A stretch of DNA of 64,000 nucleotides from CAWIJJ01 sp963836425 (GCA_963836425.1 CAWIJJ010000003.1:496001-560000); one strand, 5' to 3'. Shown: positions 8,311 to 17,836, counted from the first letter of the stretch. The notes: a model not told the origin generated them from the letters alone. Made by a program: numbers and translations.

Positions 8311-10431
8311 CGCCAACCATCTGGAACGCCCTCGATCACGCCCAGAGAGAGACTCTGTACTGGCTTGCCTATTTAATCGAGCAGCGTTCGGATGACACGG
8401 CCGCCGTCGCCAAATATCGCGCGGAGGCGGACTACATCCTGGCGCATCCGGCGGGCCAGCTCAGCCGGCTGGAGCGTATGATGCTCGAAATCGGGCAGCG
8501 TCTCGGAACCTTACGCCTTCCACGTCTTCTGCCCAAACTCATACAACTTCGGCATTCTGACCACGTACCGGCAGCGTTGGGAGCCGTTGGCTTACCAGGT
8601 TGGCGAATTGATGGCAACAATACCGCTTGCGCCCGGCGAGACGCGCAAATTCATGCAACGCGTGGCCGTCCGCAAGAGCCGGTCCGAGCGGGAACTCGAC
8701 AAAGCGATCTCCACCCGCCGGGAGGAGGCCACACAGACGGCGCGCGCGGATTACGAAATCGTCCACAAGGCCACTACGGCGACGAACTTCAAAGCCGCGG
8801 CCGCCGGTTCTTTCAATATCGGCGTGGTGGGCCTTTCGGCTTCCACGGACTTCGCGCTCGACCAGGAGCGGTCCTCGGAGCAGTCGAAGACGGACTTCCA
8901 CGAAGCGGTTGTCCGGGCGGCACAGGAATACTCGCACGAAAGGACGATGGAAGTTACGACTTCGGCCGCCGAGGACTGGGAGACCAGCACTTCGGGGGAA
9001 CTCAGCAACACCAACAACGAGATCACCGTAACGTATCTGCTCTATGAGCTCCAGCGCCGGTACTCGATTAGTGAACATCTGCATCGGCTTACACCGGTGA
9101 TCCTGGTAGCGCAGGATGTGCCGGCGCCGCACGAGATCGATGAAGCCTGGCTGCTGGCCAACGAGTGGATTCTGCACCGCATTCTGCTCGATGATGGGCT
9201 CAAACCGGCACTGGCGTATCTGAAGCAGGGCTTCACGGGCGACGAAATTGCCATCGATGTAAAGAAAGCCAACTGGGAGGCGCAGAAGGAGTTGGTCGAG
9301 AAGCTGGAATCCTCTCTCAATCTGCACCTCAGCGCGCGCGACAAACTGCGCGAGTCTCTGGTCAACACCATCGAAGACAGGAAGAACGTGCAAGCGGAGC
9401 AAGACCCGGCTTCAAAAGACGTAGCCGAGGCCGTATTGACCGGCGGGCTGAGCCTGCTGTTCGGCCGGTCGCGCGAGGACAAGAAGGCCGACCTGCTGGA
9501 GGCGCAGCGAAAAGCAATTGAAATGACTCTGGGTTATGTCGAAGAAACCGTGAAGGAGGCTCAAGAGAAGCTGAAAGGCGCGGTCCAGACCTTGCAGAAG
9601 GCCGTGGACGACTACTGCCAGGCGCTGCGGGATCAAGCTAACCATAAGACCGCAATCGATCAACTGCGCGTGCATGTCAAAGAGTACATCCTGTACTACA
9701 TGCAAGGCATCTGGACATACGAACCGCCGGACCAACGCTTCTTCCGGCTGTACGATCTGGACGTGCGGTGGGTACCGCCTCCTGCCGGGCATGCCCGCGT
9801 CGCGGGTGTGGCGGTACAGAATGGACACCCGGTTTTCCTCGTCATGATCGACGGAGCCGGCGTCTGGCTGCCCGCGCCGGAAATTCCCTCCACGCAGCGC
9901 AAACTTGTGGAGGTGGCCGACCTCGATAACCTGTTGGGCTTCAAGGGTAACTATATGATGTTCCCCCTGAAGGAGTCTTGTTACCTCACAACCTATATGA
10001 TGCAGGAGTTTGTTGACGACTACCTTGGTGTAAGAGACCCGGACGCGTTCGGCACTTACACGACGGAAGAGCTGCTGCAGTATATCGAATGCGCCTACCA
10101 CCGGGATGATGCCACCGAGGCGGACCGCACCGCCATGCGCGATCTGTTGATCGAACGTCTCAGCTCGCCGCGGCGTGACGCCGAGGAGGTCGTCGTACCA
10201 ACCGGAAAGCTGTTCATCGAGGCGCTTCCGGGCAAACATCCGCTGCTCGAGGATTTCAAGCTCCAGCATCGCGCCATGGACGTGAAGAAGGTCCGTGCCG
10301 AGGTGCGCGAAGCCGAGCTGGAAAATCTGCGCCGGGCCGCGCGGCTGATTGCCGGCGAACGCGAAGATCCGGAAATCGACAAGCGAGTCCTCGTCCAGGG
10401 CAATACGGACGTGGTAGTCGGCCCCGCATAG
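8311..10431 (+). CDS. Large uncharacterised cassette protein, C-terminal part (conserved core)
   Basis: This continues the preceding entry. Bases 8311 to about 8500 read in one frame (ALDHAQRETLYWLAYLIEQ). Then a one-base change gives FGILTTYRQRWEPLAYQVGE, and the frame stays open to 10431 (614 codons if counted from 8587). Visible features are PLAPGETRKF, a long Glu/Lys-rich coiled-coil stretch (about residues 215-350 of the last segment), YELQRRYSISEHLHRLTPVI and a C-terminal charged helix. I recall similar YELQRR..HRLTPVVLVAQ proteins of unknown function in other phyla, but cannot name a family. No signal peptide or transmembrane helix is evident. It is 22 bases upstream of the toxin-like gene and probably co-transcribed with it. 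Confidence 0.6.
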
Positions 10432-10453
10432 GCGCGGCATTTGCGAGTTCTGC

Positions 10454-12164
10454 ATGGCCAACGAAAAGAAGGTGGTTCAGCCGCAACCTTCGCCGTCCGC
10501 AACCCCGGTCGATCGCGGAACCGTGGACAGGGGGACGGAGTTGCCGCGGTGCCGGCAGGTTCTCCGGCCAATGGACGGCAGCGAGACAGGATGGGAGGAG
10601 ACGACAGAGTGTGAGCGGGCGCCTCTCCCCTCGCCAACGGCGGGCCGCCGGCGGCTGTCGCCAGGGCAACAGTATCGCGCGCCAGGTCCGGCGCCGCGCG
10701 CGCCAGGTCCGGCGCCGCGTGAGGCCGGGCCCGCACCGCGCCAGGCACCCGCAGGCGAGGTGAGGCCGCCGCGGTCCCGACCGCCCATCGTTCCGAATAG
10801 GCCACCACCCGCCAGACTTCTGGTTGCGCCGCCGGTCGCGGCCGTACCAGCCCCGGCGCCTGCCCCCCAGCCCGAAAGACTCCAGCCGGCTTCTCCGGAC
10901 ATACCGGACCAGCGAGCGACAGAAGGGCGTCAGACCGGCGACCGGTTCGGCGGGCGGCCGCGTCGGGGCGAGGTTCGTACCTCCACTTCGACCCGTGATG
11001 CGGATTGGCGGCGCCGCGTTGTACGCAGAGAAATAGGGAACATTTTCGACCCGGCTGCCATTTCGCCGGGGGAGTTGCGCCGTCATCAGGAGTGGGTTCG
11101 GACCGAGATGGCCGGCTGGGACGCCAAGACGTTCTTCGCACTGGAAGCCGCCATCTCCATGTTGCCGCCCGATGCGAACACTTATGCCTGGACCACCTAC
11201 GTGTGGGAGTGGAACCTATTGGCACGAGACGATCCCCGGCGCATGGACGCCATTCGAAGGCGCGTGGACGGCCTGTGGCTGGACATGAGGTTCAGAGAGC
11301 GCGGCCAGAGCGAGATTGGAACCGATCTGAATCCCCGAACGGAAACCTCAGATCCCCTGGGGTTGCACCTCACGCCGCCCAACCCTCTGGAAGGCCTGGA
11401 CGTTCTCGAGAGCTCGGTTCTGGGTTCGGTAGGATATGCGCTGGTTCTTTCGCTGGACGGCACCCAGGAACAGGCATTGGCCGCTGCCAGATTGGGGTCC
11501 GCGATTGGGGATCTGGCTCCGCTTGTGGCTGCGGGTGTGGCCATCTGGCGCAATCGAGGGATCGCGGCTGCGCCTCCAGCAGGAGGTGGCAGGCCTCGAC
11601 AGCGTCCCTCTGGCCCTCCCATCGTGCGGCGCGGTTCGAGTGACACGGAATCGGGAAATGTACTCCCCGAATCATTGCCGCCGCCGGATTCGGAGGCCGT
11701 CCGGATGGGCCGGCCGGTGTACATGGTGGACAGTGCGGACCGGCCGTTGCTGGTGGAGTCGATAATCCGTGATGCAACCGCGGAGATCGATCCGACCCGC
11801 GCTGGCAGACCCCGGGAGGCGCAGCGCGCCCGTTCGGGCGCCTTCAACGCCGTGCTGAGACAGCCCGGGGAGAGACGCGGTCCGTTGGACGCAACGCACC
11901 TCCTGAGCCGCCGGCTGGGCGGAGCGGACGAAACGTACAACCTGACACTCACGCAGCAACGGTTCAACATCGGACCGATTCTGGGACTTTGAGGAGGGAC
12001 TCCTGAACAGGCTTCGTAATGGCGAGGACCTGTTTGTACAAGTGTTTGTCGAATATCCATCCAGGGAACGGGAGATTCCATCGGCACTCACCTACCGGGT
12101 CTGGTCCGGCTCGGGCTACAGCAATCCGGAGCCGGCGAGGAGCATCACTCTAGGGGTTCATTAG
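10454..12164 (+). CDS. Proline-rich polymorphic-toxin-like protein with C-terminal endonuclease domain
   Basis: The frame from ATG 10454 runs to a TGA at 11990-11992. In the next frame the sequence continues FEEGLLNRLRNGEDLFVQVF and on to a TAG at 12162-12164, so one extra base near 11985 is likely. Architecture: residues 1-150 proline/arginine-rich with PGPAPR-type repeats; a helical middle (RHQEWVRTEMAGWDAK); a hydrophobic helix pair near residues 320-365; then the C-terminal domain. That domain reads LDATHLLSRRLGGADETYNL and, after the shift, an E..L..G..V.V.V.Y pattern with P. This matches the His, Asn, Asn layout of DNA/RNA non-specific endonucleases (NucA/Endonuclea_NS_2 type). No immunity gene follows. 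The nuclease role is inferred. Confidence 0.6.
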
Positions 12165-12192
12165 GACGGGGGGAGCGGCGCGCACCACGGGT

Positions 12193-12640
12193 TTCACTCC
12201 GAAGGCGGCAAGCGAAAGAAGCCGTGGTCCGGAGCCATCAGGTGCGCGGCGCTCAATCGCTCCATCATGTATCCGCGGGAGGTATGGGCCGGGCCCTGAT
12301 TCAGCCAGTGTCCGAGTTCGTGGGTCGCCACGCGGGCCAGGGCCCGCCCCAGCACTGCCGGCAGACGGGTACCGACGATTTGGGCGGTCGGCGATACGAA
12401 CAGCTCGATCTCCGGAAGCAGACGGCCGTCATTTGTCCGGATTCCGCCGAGAGCCGAAGGCTCGCTCTCCGGCGGATCCCGTCGCAGGGTGATCGCCAGC
12501 ACCCCGGAACTGCACGGGGACCAGACGCCGGACCAGCCCGACGAAGTCAGAATGCGCGAAAGCTCCGTCTGAAACGCCTGAACCGTGTCTCCATCGAGTT
12601 GTGCCGCGTTTTTCAGGCAGAGCGGTAAGCCTCCTGCCAT
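12193..12640. repeat. 448-bp direct repeat, copy 2
   Basis: Same-orientation partner of 5808-6255, nearly identical and equal in length. This copy is embedded in the intact gene, so it is probably the source copy. Confidence 0.9.
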
Positions 12641-12691
12641 CAATTGGTTGGCAGCCGCGATCGCGAGAATCAGCAAACCGTGGGCCCGCAT
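12194..12691 (-). CDS. Secreted HELGH-motif metalloprotease-like protein, copy 2
   Basis: The 165-residue product has a signal peptide (LLILAIAAANQLMAGG) and then a compact domain with HELGHW at residues 124-128 and another His at 136. This HExxH..H arrangement suggests a zinc-dependent peptidase fold; YMMERL downstream could play the part of a Met-turn, but that is inference. Small secreted proteins with an HELGH motif are common in acidobacteria without assigned substrates. It is the intact version of the copy at 5809-6294. Confidence 0.7.
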   Translation of the reverse strand: MRAHGLLILAIAAANQLMAGGLPLCLKNAAQLDGDTVQAFQTELSRILTSSGWSGVWSPCSSGVLAITLRRDPPESEPSALGGIRTNDGRLLPEIELFVSPTAQIVGTRLPAVLGRALARVATHELGHWLNQGPAHTSRGYMMERLSAAHLMAPDHGFFRLPPSE

Positions 12692-12962
12692 TGCAACAAA
12701 ACTGTAACATCCTCTTAATCAAATTGAAATACTACCTTCGCCCTATCTGTGCGGATGCAGTCTAGTACCCTGTTGATTTTCGCGGCGCTCTCACTGCAAA
12801 TAGACCCAACAAGTTGGGGCAAACCCCGCGATTGAGGAGCAATTTGCCCCATCCGCTTGGTTGAAAATTCCCAGGCGCTCGCAAAAACCCATAAATTCGA
12901 TAAAAAGGCCTTTTGGTTCTCCAATTGCACCCCTCCACCCGAATTTCCAGGAAGGTGGTGCG

Positions 12963-13421
12963 ATGAACCGCATTTTTCGGGACTCGGGGCACTTGATCCG
13001 GCCGGCAGTCGTGCTGATCGCCGCGTTGGTCGTGTTCCTGATCGTCAGAAGCGCCATCATCCCCAAAGCCTTCGGCCAGTACGGCCACTACCGCCCCGGC
13101 GCGCTCGACATGGTAGCCGCCCGCCCCATCGCTTACGCCGGCCAGAACGCCTGCGTCCTTTGCCATGAGGACGAAGCCAAAGTCCGCGCCTCCGGCAAGC
13201 ACGCCCACGTGGCCTGCGAAGCCTGTCACGGACCCCTCGCCAAACACGCCGGGGATCCGGTCTCCGTGGTGCCCAAACTCCCCCAGGTGGCCTCCCTCTG
13301 CGCCCGCTGCCACGAAAAGGACTCCGCTAAACCCAGGGATTTCCCGCAGGTGGTGACCGCCGAACACTCCGGCGGAATGGCCTGCAACGACTGCCACAAG
13401 CCGCATAGCCCCAAGCTCTAA
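12963..13421 (+). CDS. Membrane-anchored tetraheme cytochrome c
   Basis: Four CxxCH heme-attachment motifs are visible in order: CVLCH, CEACH, CARCH and CNDCH. An N-terminal transmembrane helix (IRPAVVLIAALVVFLIV) anchors the 152-residue protein with its hemes in the periplasm. The ATG at 12963 is preceded by GGAAGGTGG, a good ribosome site, and is preferred to an earlier in-frame ATG at 12861. It starts a four-gene run with gaps of 9-12 bases. By position it corresponds to NrfB or DsrJ: an electron carrier between the membrane quinone module and a periplasmic partner. Confidence 0.88.
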   Translation: MNRIFRDSGHLIRPAVVLIAALVVFLIVRSAIIPKAFGQYGHYRPGALDMVAARPIAYAGQNACVLCHEDEAKVRASGKHAHVACEACHGPLAKHAGDPVSVVPKLPQVASLCARCHEKDSAKPRDFPQVVTAEHSGGMACNDCHKPHSPKL

Positions 13422-13430
13422 GGAGACGCG

Positions 13431-14171
13431 ATGGATATCAGCAGGCGGGACCTCTTCGAAATCGGCGGCAAACTCCTGGTGCTCGCCTCCGTCGGCGCTA
13501 CCCTCGAACAAATCACCGGCGCCGCCGCCCCCAGCGATGCCTACGTCCGCGCCGACCACTGGTGGGGCATGATCATCGATGTTTCCGAGTGCATCGGCTG
13601 CGGCAACTGCGTGCGCGCCTGTTCGAATGAAAACGGCGTTCCCAAGGGCTACTTCCGCACCTGGGTCGAGCGTTACCAGGTGCCCGAGAACGGGCTGCCC
13701 ATCGTCGATTCACCCAACGGCGCCATGGAAGGCTTTCCGCCCTCCCAGCACGCTGACCTCAAGAGTTTCTTCGTCCCCAAGCTCTGCAACCACTGCGCCG
13801 ATTCGCCCTGCGTCCAGGTATGCCCGGTGGGCGCCACCTTCGTGAGCCCGGACGGCGTTGTGCTGGTGGACGAGACTTATTGCCTGGGCTGCCGCTACTG
13901 CGTCCAGGCCTGCCCGTACGGCTGCCGCTACCTCCATCCCGAGAAGGAGACGGTGGACAAGTGCACGCTGTGCTACCACCGCATCACCCAGGGGCTGACC
14001 ACGGCCTGCTGCGAGAACTGCCCGACCGGCGCCAGGCAGCTCGTCGATTTCAAGAATCCCAAGGACCCCGTCCACGAGTTTCTGCGCAACAACAAAGTGC
14101 AGGTACTGAAGCCCGGCATGGCTACCGAGTCGAAGGTCTATTACAAGGACCTCGATGGGTCGGTGCGGTAA
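13431..14171 (+). CDS. Four-cluster ferredoxin-type iron-sulfur subunit (NrfC/DsrO/HybA-like), Tat-exported
   Basis: The N-terminus has SRRDLF followed by a hydrophobic stretch, a twin-arginine export signal. Cysteine groups CIGCGNCVRAC, CNHCADSPCVQVC and CLGCRYCVQAC, and a fourth group spread over KCTLC and CCENC, should bind four [4Fe-4S] clusters. The 246-residue length fits the NrfC/PsrB/DmsB class. It probably docks on the NrfD-like protein encoded next and passes electrons between quinone and the tetraheme cytochrome upstream. No molybdopterin catalytic subunit is nearby. Confidence 0.9.
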   Translation: MDISRRDLFEIGGKLLVLASVGATLEQITGAAAPSDAYVRADHWWGMIIDVSECIGCGNCVRACSNENGVPKGYFRTWVERYQVPENGLPIVDSPNGAMEGFPPSQHADLKSFFVPKLCNHCADSPCVQVCPVGATFVSPDGVVLVDETYCLGCRYCVQACPYGCRYLHPEKETVDKCTLCYHRITQGLTTACCENCPTGARQLVDFKNPKDPVHEFLRNNKVQVLKPGMATESKVYYKDLDGSVR

Positions 14172-14183
14172 CGGAAGGAGCGA

Positions 14184-15362
14184 ATGATGATACCCGGCGT
14201 TGACGGCTTCATGTACCCGAACGAGGTGGAGTTGCAGTGGAGCCTGCTCATCGTGCTGTACCCCTACATCACCGGCCTCGTAGCGGGCGCATTCATCCTC
14301 GCCTCCCTGGAGCGCGTCTTCAAGGTGGAGGCGGTAAAGCCCACTTACCGCCTGGCCCTGCTGACGGCGCTGGCCTTTCTGCTGGTGGCGCCGCTTCCCC
14401 TGCAATTGCACCTCGGCCATCCCGAACGGTCCTTCGAAATGTACCTTACGCCGCATACCTCCTCGGCGATGGCCATGTTCGGATTTGTCTACCTCTGGTA
14501 TCTCACCGTAGTCCTGCTCCTCGAGGTCTGGCTCGAGTACCGCATCGATATCGTGCACATGGCGCAAACCACTACCGGATGGCGCCGGCTCATCTACCAG
14601 GCGCTGACCCTCGGCTCCAAAAATGTAAGTCCCGAAGCCCGCCGCATCGACGACAAAGTAGGTTACATCGTCACAGTCATAGGTATCCCTTCGGCATTTA
14701 TGCTGCACGGGTATGTGGGTTTCATTTTCGGCTCCATCAAAGCCAACCCCTGGTGGTCCACGCCCCTCATGCCCATCGTATTCCTGTTCTCCGCCATGGT
14801 TTCCGGAATCGCCGCCGTGCTCATGTTATATTCCCTCTCCTGCACCCTCCGCCGCAAAGCAGTGGACATGCGCTGTCTCGACACCATCGCCAAGTACCTG
14901 TTCTATACCTTCGTCATCGATTTCACGCTCGAAATGCTGGACCTGATCCACCGCACTTATGAGGCGGACGAATCCTTCCAGAGCCTGGATTTCATGGTAC
15001 ACACCAGGCTGTGGGGCTCCCACGTGCTGTTGCAGATCGTGGCTGGAACCGTGGTCCCGCTGGGACTCCTGGCGCTGACGCAGTTATGGAGGTTCCGCGC
15101 CGAAGTCCGCCGCACGATGTATCTCACCGCCTCCGGACTCGCACTCATCGGTATCTTCGCCATGCGCTGGAATGTAGTCATCGGCGGTCAGCTGTTCTCC
15201 AAGAGTTTCCTGGGATATACGACTTACAAAATGGACTTTGTCACGCGGGAGGGATTATTGCCGGCGGTCCTGCTGATGATACTCCCCTTCGTGTTGTTCC
15301 TGGTGCTGGTAAAACTGCTCCCGCCGTGGACGGAGCAGGAGGCAAAAGCGACCAAAGCCTGA
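14184..15362 (+). CDS. NrfD/PsrC-family quinone-interacting membrane subunit
   Basis: The 392-residue protein has about nine or ten hydrophobic helices (for example LIVLYPYITGLVAGAFILAS and ALLTALAFLLVAPLPLQLHL). The opening WSLLIVLYPYITGLVAG is typical of NrfD proteins, which exchange electrons with menaquinol. A GGAGCG ribosome site precedes ATGATG at 14184. Together with the two genes upstream it forms a cytochrome, Fe-S and NrfD module. Confidence 0.9.
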   Translation: MMIPGVDGFMYPNEVELQWSLLIVLYPYITGLVAGAFILASLERVFKVEAVKPTYRLALLTALAFLLVAPLPLQLHLGHPERSFEMYLTPHTSSAMAMFGFVYLWYLTVVLLLEVWLEYRIDIVHMAQTTTGWRRLIYQALTLGSKNVSPEARRIDDKVGYIVTVIGIPSAFMLHGYVGFIFGSIKANPWWSTPLMPIVFLFSAMVSGIAAVLMLYSLSCTLRRKAVDMRCLDTIAKYLFYTFVIDFTLEMLDLIHRTYEADESFQSLDFMVHTRLWGSHVLLQIVAGTVVPLGLLALTQLWRFRAEVRRTMYLTASGLALIGIFAMRWNVVIGGQLFSKSFLGYTTYKMDFVTREGLLPAVLLMILPFVLFLVLVKLLPPWTEQEAKATKA

Positions 15363-15372
15363 GGAGGTTGCC

Positions 15373-17061
15373 ATGGAGCAGCCGGAGCTGGAGCGCGAGG
15401 TTTTCGAACTGGCGCGCCGGGTAGCCGTTCTGGAAGAACGGCTGGGTCTGGAGGGGCAGACTTTTAAGCGGCCCGCCGCCGTCGAGGCGGGGATCGGCAC
15501 ACCCCGCCTCGACGCGGATCCCACCGAGATGGTGCCCGTCCTGGGACGGGCGCTGCTGGGCCTGGCGGGAGCCTACCTGCTGCGGGCGCTCACCGAGGCA
15601 GGCACCCTGCCCGGCCATTTCGGCGTCATCGCGGGCATCCTCTACGCCGTCGCGTGGCTCGTCTGGGCGGCCCGTACCCCCGCCGAACGCCGCATCGAGG
15701 CGGCCCTCCACAGCCTCACCGCCGCCCTGGTGCTGGCGCCGTTGCTGTGGGAAGCCACCCTGCGCTTCCATGCCGTCTCCACCTGGACTTCGGGCGCCGT
15801 CCTGCTCTTCTTCACCGTCTTCGGACTCGCCGTCTCCTGGAAAAAGAACCTGCTCATCGTCGCCACCATCGCCATGCTGGCCGGCGTCGGCACCGCGGGC
15901 GCTCTCCTCATGGCCAGCCGCGACGTGCTGCCTTTCACTTACGTCTTCCTGGCCATTGCCGCGGCGGTGGAAGTGTCCGCCTGCCTCGACCACTGGCTCA
16001 GCGAGCGCTGGCTCGCCGCGTCCGCCGCCAACCTCTCCGTGCTGCTGGCCACCTGGCTGGTTACCAACGAGCGCGGCCTGCCGCAGGGATACTCCCCCAT
16101 CCCCCACGGCTGGCTGCTCGCCGCCCAGACCGCGCTGCTGGCCATTTATCTGGCCAGCATCATCGTTCGCACCTTGCTCCGTCATTTCACCTTCAGCACG
16201 TTTGAAACGGCCCAATGCGCGATTGTTTTCTTAATCGCCGTCGGGGGCGGACTGCGCCTCACCCCGTGGATGGCCATCCCGGCCGTACTCTGCGGCGCCG
16301 CCTGCTACGTCGTCTCCTTCGCCCTCCTCGAACGGCAGGGGCGCAACCGCAACTTTTACACCTACTCGACCTTCGGCATCCTCCTGGTACTCGCCGGCAG
16401 TCGCATTCTGCTTACCGGAATGGCCGCGTCGGGCGCATGGGCCGCGCTCGCCCTGCTCTGCCTGTGGGCGGGCGGCAAGGTCCGCAGCCTGACCCTGCAG
16501 GTGCACGGAGGCGCCTTCCTGCTCATCGCGCTCTCCGGCTCCGGGACCTTTCGACAGGCCATGGACTTTCTGCTCGGCTCCGCCACCTGGCCGCACGAAA
16601 GCGGCACCGCCATGATTGCCGGCCTGGCCGTCGCCCTGCTGGCTTACTCGGTAGCCCTGCGCCGCCCCGCCGCCGAGCCCGGCAGTTGGAACACCCGCAT
16701 GTTGCGCTGCGGCATCGCCGCCGCCGTCGCCTGGCTCGCCGCCGGCACCTTCGCCGGAATCGTCACCGGCGCCTATCACCAGATCTTCGGCGCCGCCGCC
16801 AGCCACGCCTATTGCGCCACCCTGCGCACCGGAATCCTGGCCTGCGGAGCGCTTCTGCTGGCCCGCCTTGCCAAAACCGGACGAATCGCCGAGTGCGCTT
16901 ACCTCGTGTACCCCACCATGATCCTCGGCGCCTACCGTCTGCTGGCGCAGGACCTCCAGCAGGACCGCACTCCCGCCCTCTTCCTTTCGCTCGCAGTTTA
17001 CGGCGCGGCCCTCATCCTGCTCCCCCGGATGCACCGCCCCTCCGCGCCCCGCTCAGTCTAG
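15373..17061 (+). CDS. Polytopic membrane protein of unknown function (DUF2339-like layout)
   Basis: A short N-terminal coiled coil (LEREVFELARRVAVLEERLG) is followed by some 14 or more hydrophobic helices across 562 residues. This layout resembles DUF2339 membrane proteins, but I cannot confirm membership. GAGGAGG lies just before the ATG, and the gap to the NrfD gene is 10 bases, so it is probably in the same transcript; a role in the redox module is only guilt by association. Its 3' end overlaps the convergent DUF1080 gene. Confidence 0.7.
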   Translation: MEQPELEREVFELARRVAVLEERLGLEGQTFKRPAAVEAGIGTPRLDADPTEMVPVLGRALLGLAGAYLLRALTEAGTLPGHFGVIAGILYAVAWLVWAARTPAERRIEAALHSLTAALVLAPLLWEATLRFHAVSTWTSGAVLLFFTVFGLAVSWKKNLLIVATIAMLAGVGTAGALLMASRDVLPFTYVFLAIAAAVEVSACLDHWLSERWLAASAANLSVLLATWLVTNERGLPQGYSPIPHGWLLAAQTALLAIYLASIIVRTLLRHFTFSTFETAQCAIVFLIAVGGGLRLTPWMAIPAVLCGAACYVVSFALLERQGRNRNFYTYSTFGILLVLAGSRILLTGMAASGAWAALALLCLWAGGKVRSLTLQVHGGAFLLIALSGSGTFRQAMDFLLGSATWPHESGTAMIAGLAVALLAYSVALRRPAAEPGSWNTRMLRCGIAAAVAWLAAGTFAGIVTGAYHQIFGAAASHAYCATLRTGILACGALLLARLAKTGRIAECAYLVYPTMILGAYRLLAQDLQQDRTPALFLSLAVYGAALILLPRMHRPSAPRSV

Positions 17062-17836
17062 CCGCCGGATGCGCAAGATTCTTGAACCACGCCGCGTCCC
17101 CGTGGTTTTGCAGCGAAATCTGGCAGCTCTTCCGCGGCTGGTTCACCAGCAGGTTGTAAACCGGCGTGCCCTCGCCCCACCGCTTTGCCGCCGACCGCGC
17201 CACTTCCACTCCCTTCAAACTGCCATCCACCACCTTCACCCCGTTCACCCAGTGTTCCGTGTGGTCGCCTTTCACCACAATGCGCGAGTGATTGAATTCC
17301 CCCACCGGACGAGTGGCATCGCGCAATGGCGCGAAGATATCGTACAAAGCCCCGGCCTGGTGCATCGGCCCGTTGGATTTCGCATCGGGATTCCGCGCAT
17401 TGTCCGTCAACTGGTATTCAAACCCGATCACGTATTCCTGCCCCTTCGCGGGCCGGTCTTTGCGCCGGTCCTTCATCGCCTCGTTCACCTGGTCTTCAAA
17501 CTTCGGCGGACGCTGGTCCAGCAGAAACACCCGGTCCTGAATCCGGTACTTGACCCCGCTGTTCCCCGCCGGCGAAATCTTCCAGTCGAACTCCAGTTCG
17601 AAATCTCCGTACGTGGCTTCGGTGAACAGGTCTTCTTCGATCTTCGGATGCGGCACCGGTTTCAGGCAGCCGTCCTCGATCGTGAACGAATCGCCCGCCG
17701 GGCTCTTCTTCAACGGGTCTTCCCAGCCGTGAAACGTCTTCCCGTCGAAAAGGCTCTGCCACCCTTGCGCTCCCGCGTGCGGAGCAAACCATAGAAACGC
17801 CGCGACACTCGTTAATGCGATGACCCGGTTGTACAT
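17012..17836 (-). CDS. Secreted DUF1080 (3-keto-disaccharide hydrolase type) protein
   Basis: After a signal peptide (SVAAFLWFAPHAGAQ) the sequence has GWQSLFDGKTFHGWEDP, FELEFDWKISPAGNSGVKYR and FNHSRIVVKGDHTEHWVNG, the signature blocks of the DUF1080 concanavalin-like fold, members of which act on 3-keto-glycosides. The predicted end runs 50 bases into the neighbouring gene with an unrelated tail. Removing one base near 17075 gives FKNLRIRRLD and a stop at 17053-17055, the usual family ending, so the last part is probably mis-framed. Confidence 0.88.
   Translation of the reverse strand: MYNRVIALTSVAAFLWFAPHAGAQGWQSLFDGKTFHGWEDPLKKSPAGDSFTIEDGCLKPVPHPKIEEDLFTEATYGDFELEFDWKISPAGNSGVKYRIQDRVFLLDQRPPKFEDQVNEAMKDRRKDRPAKGQEYVIGFEYQLTDNARNPDAKSNGPMHQAGALYDIFAPLRDATRPVGEFNHSRIVVKGDHTEHWVNGVKVVDGSLKGVEVARSAAKRWGEGTPVYNLLVNQPRKSCQISLQNHGDAAWFKNLAHPAARLSGARRGGASGGAG

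Noticed and set aside
6936..12164. Insertion sequence or phage carrying the cassette
   Set aside because: No transposase, integrase, terminal inverted repeats or target-site duplication is visible; the flanking repeats are gene copies, not IS ends.
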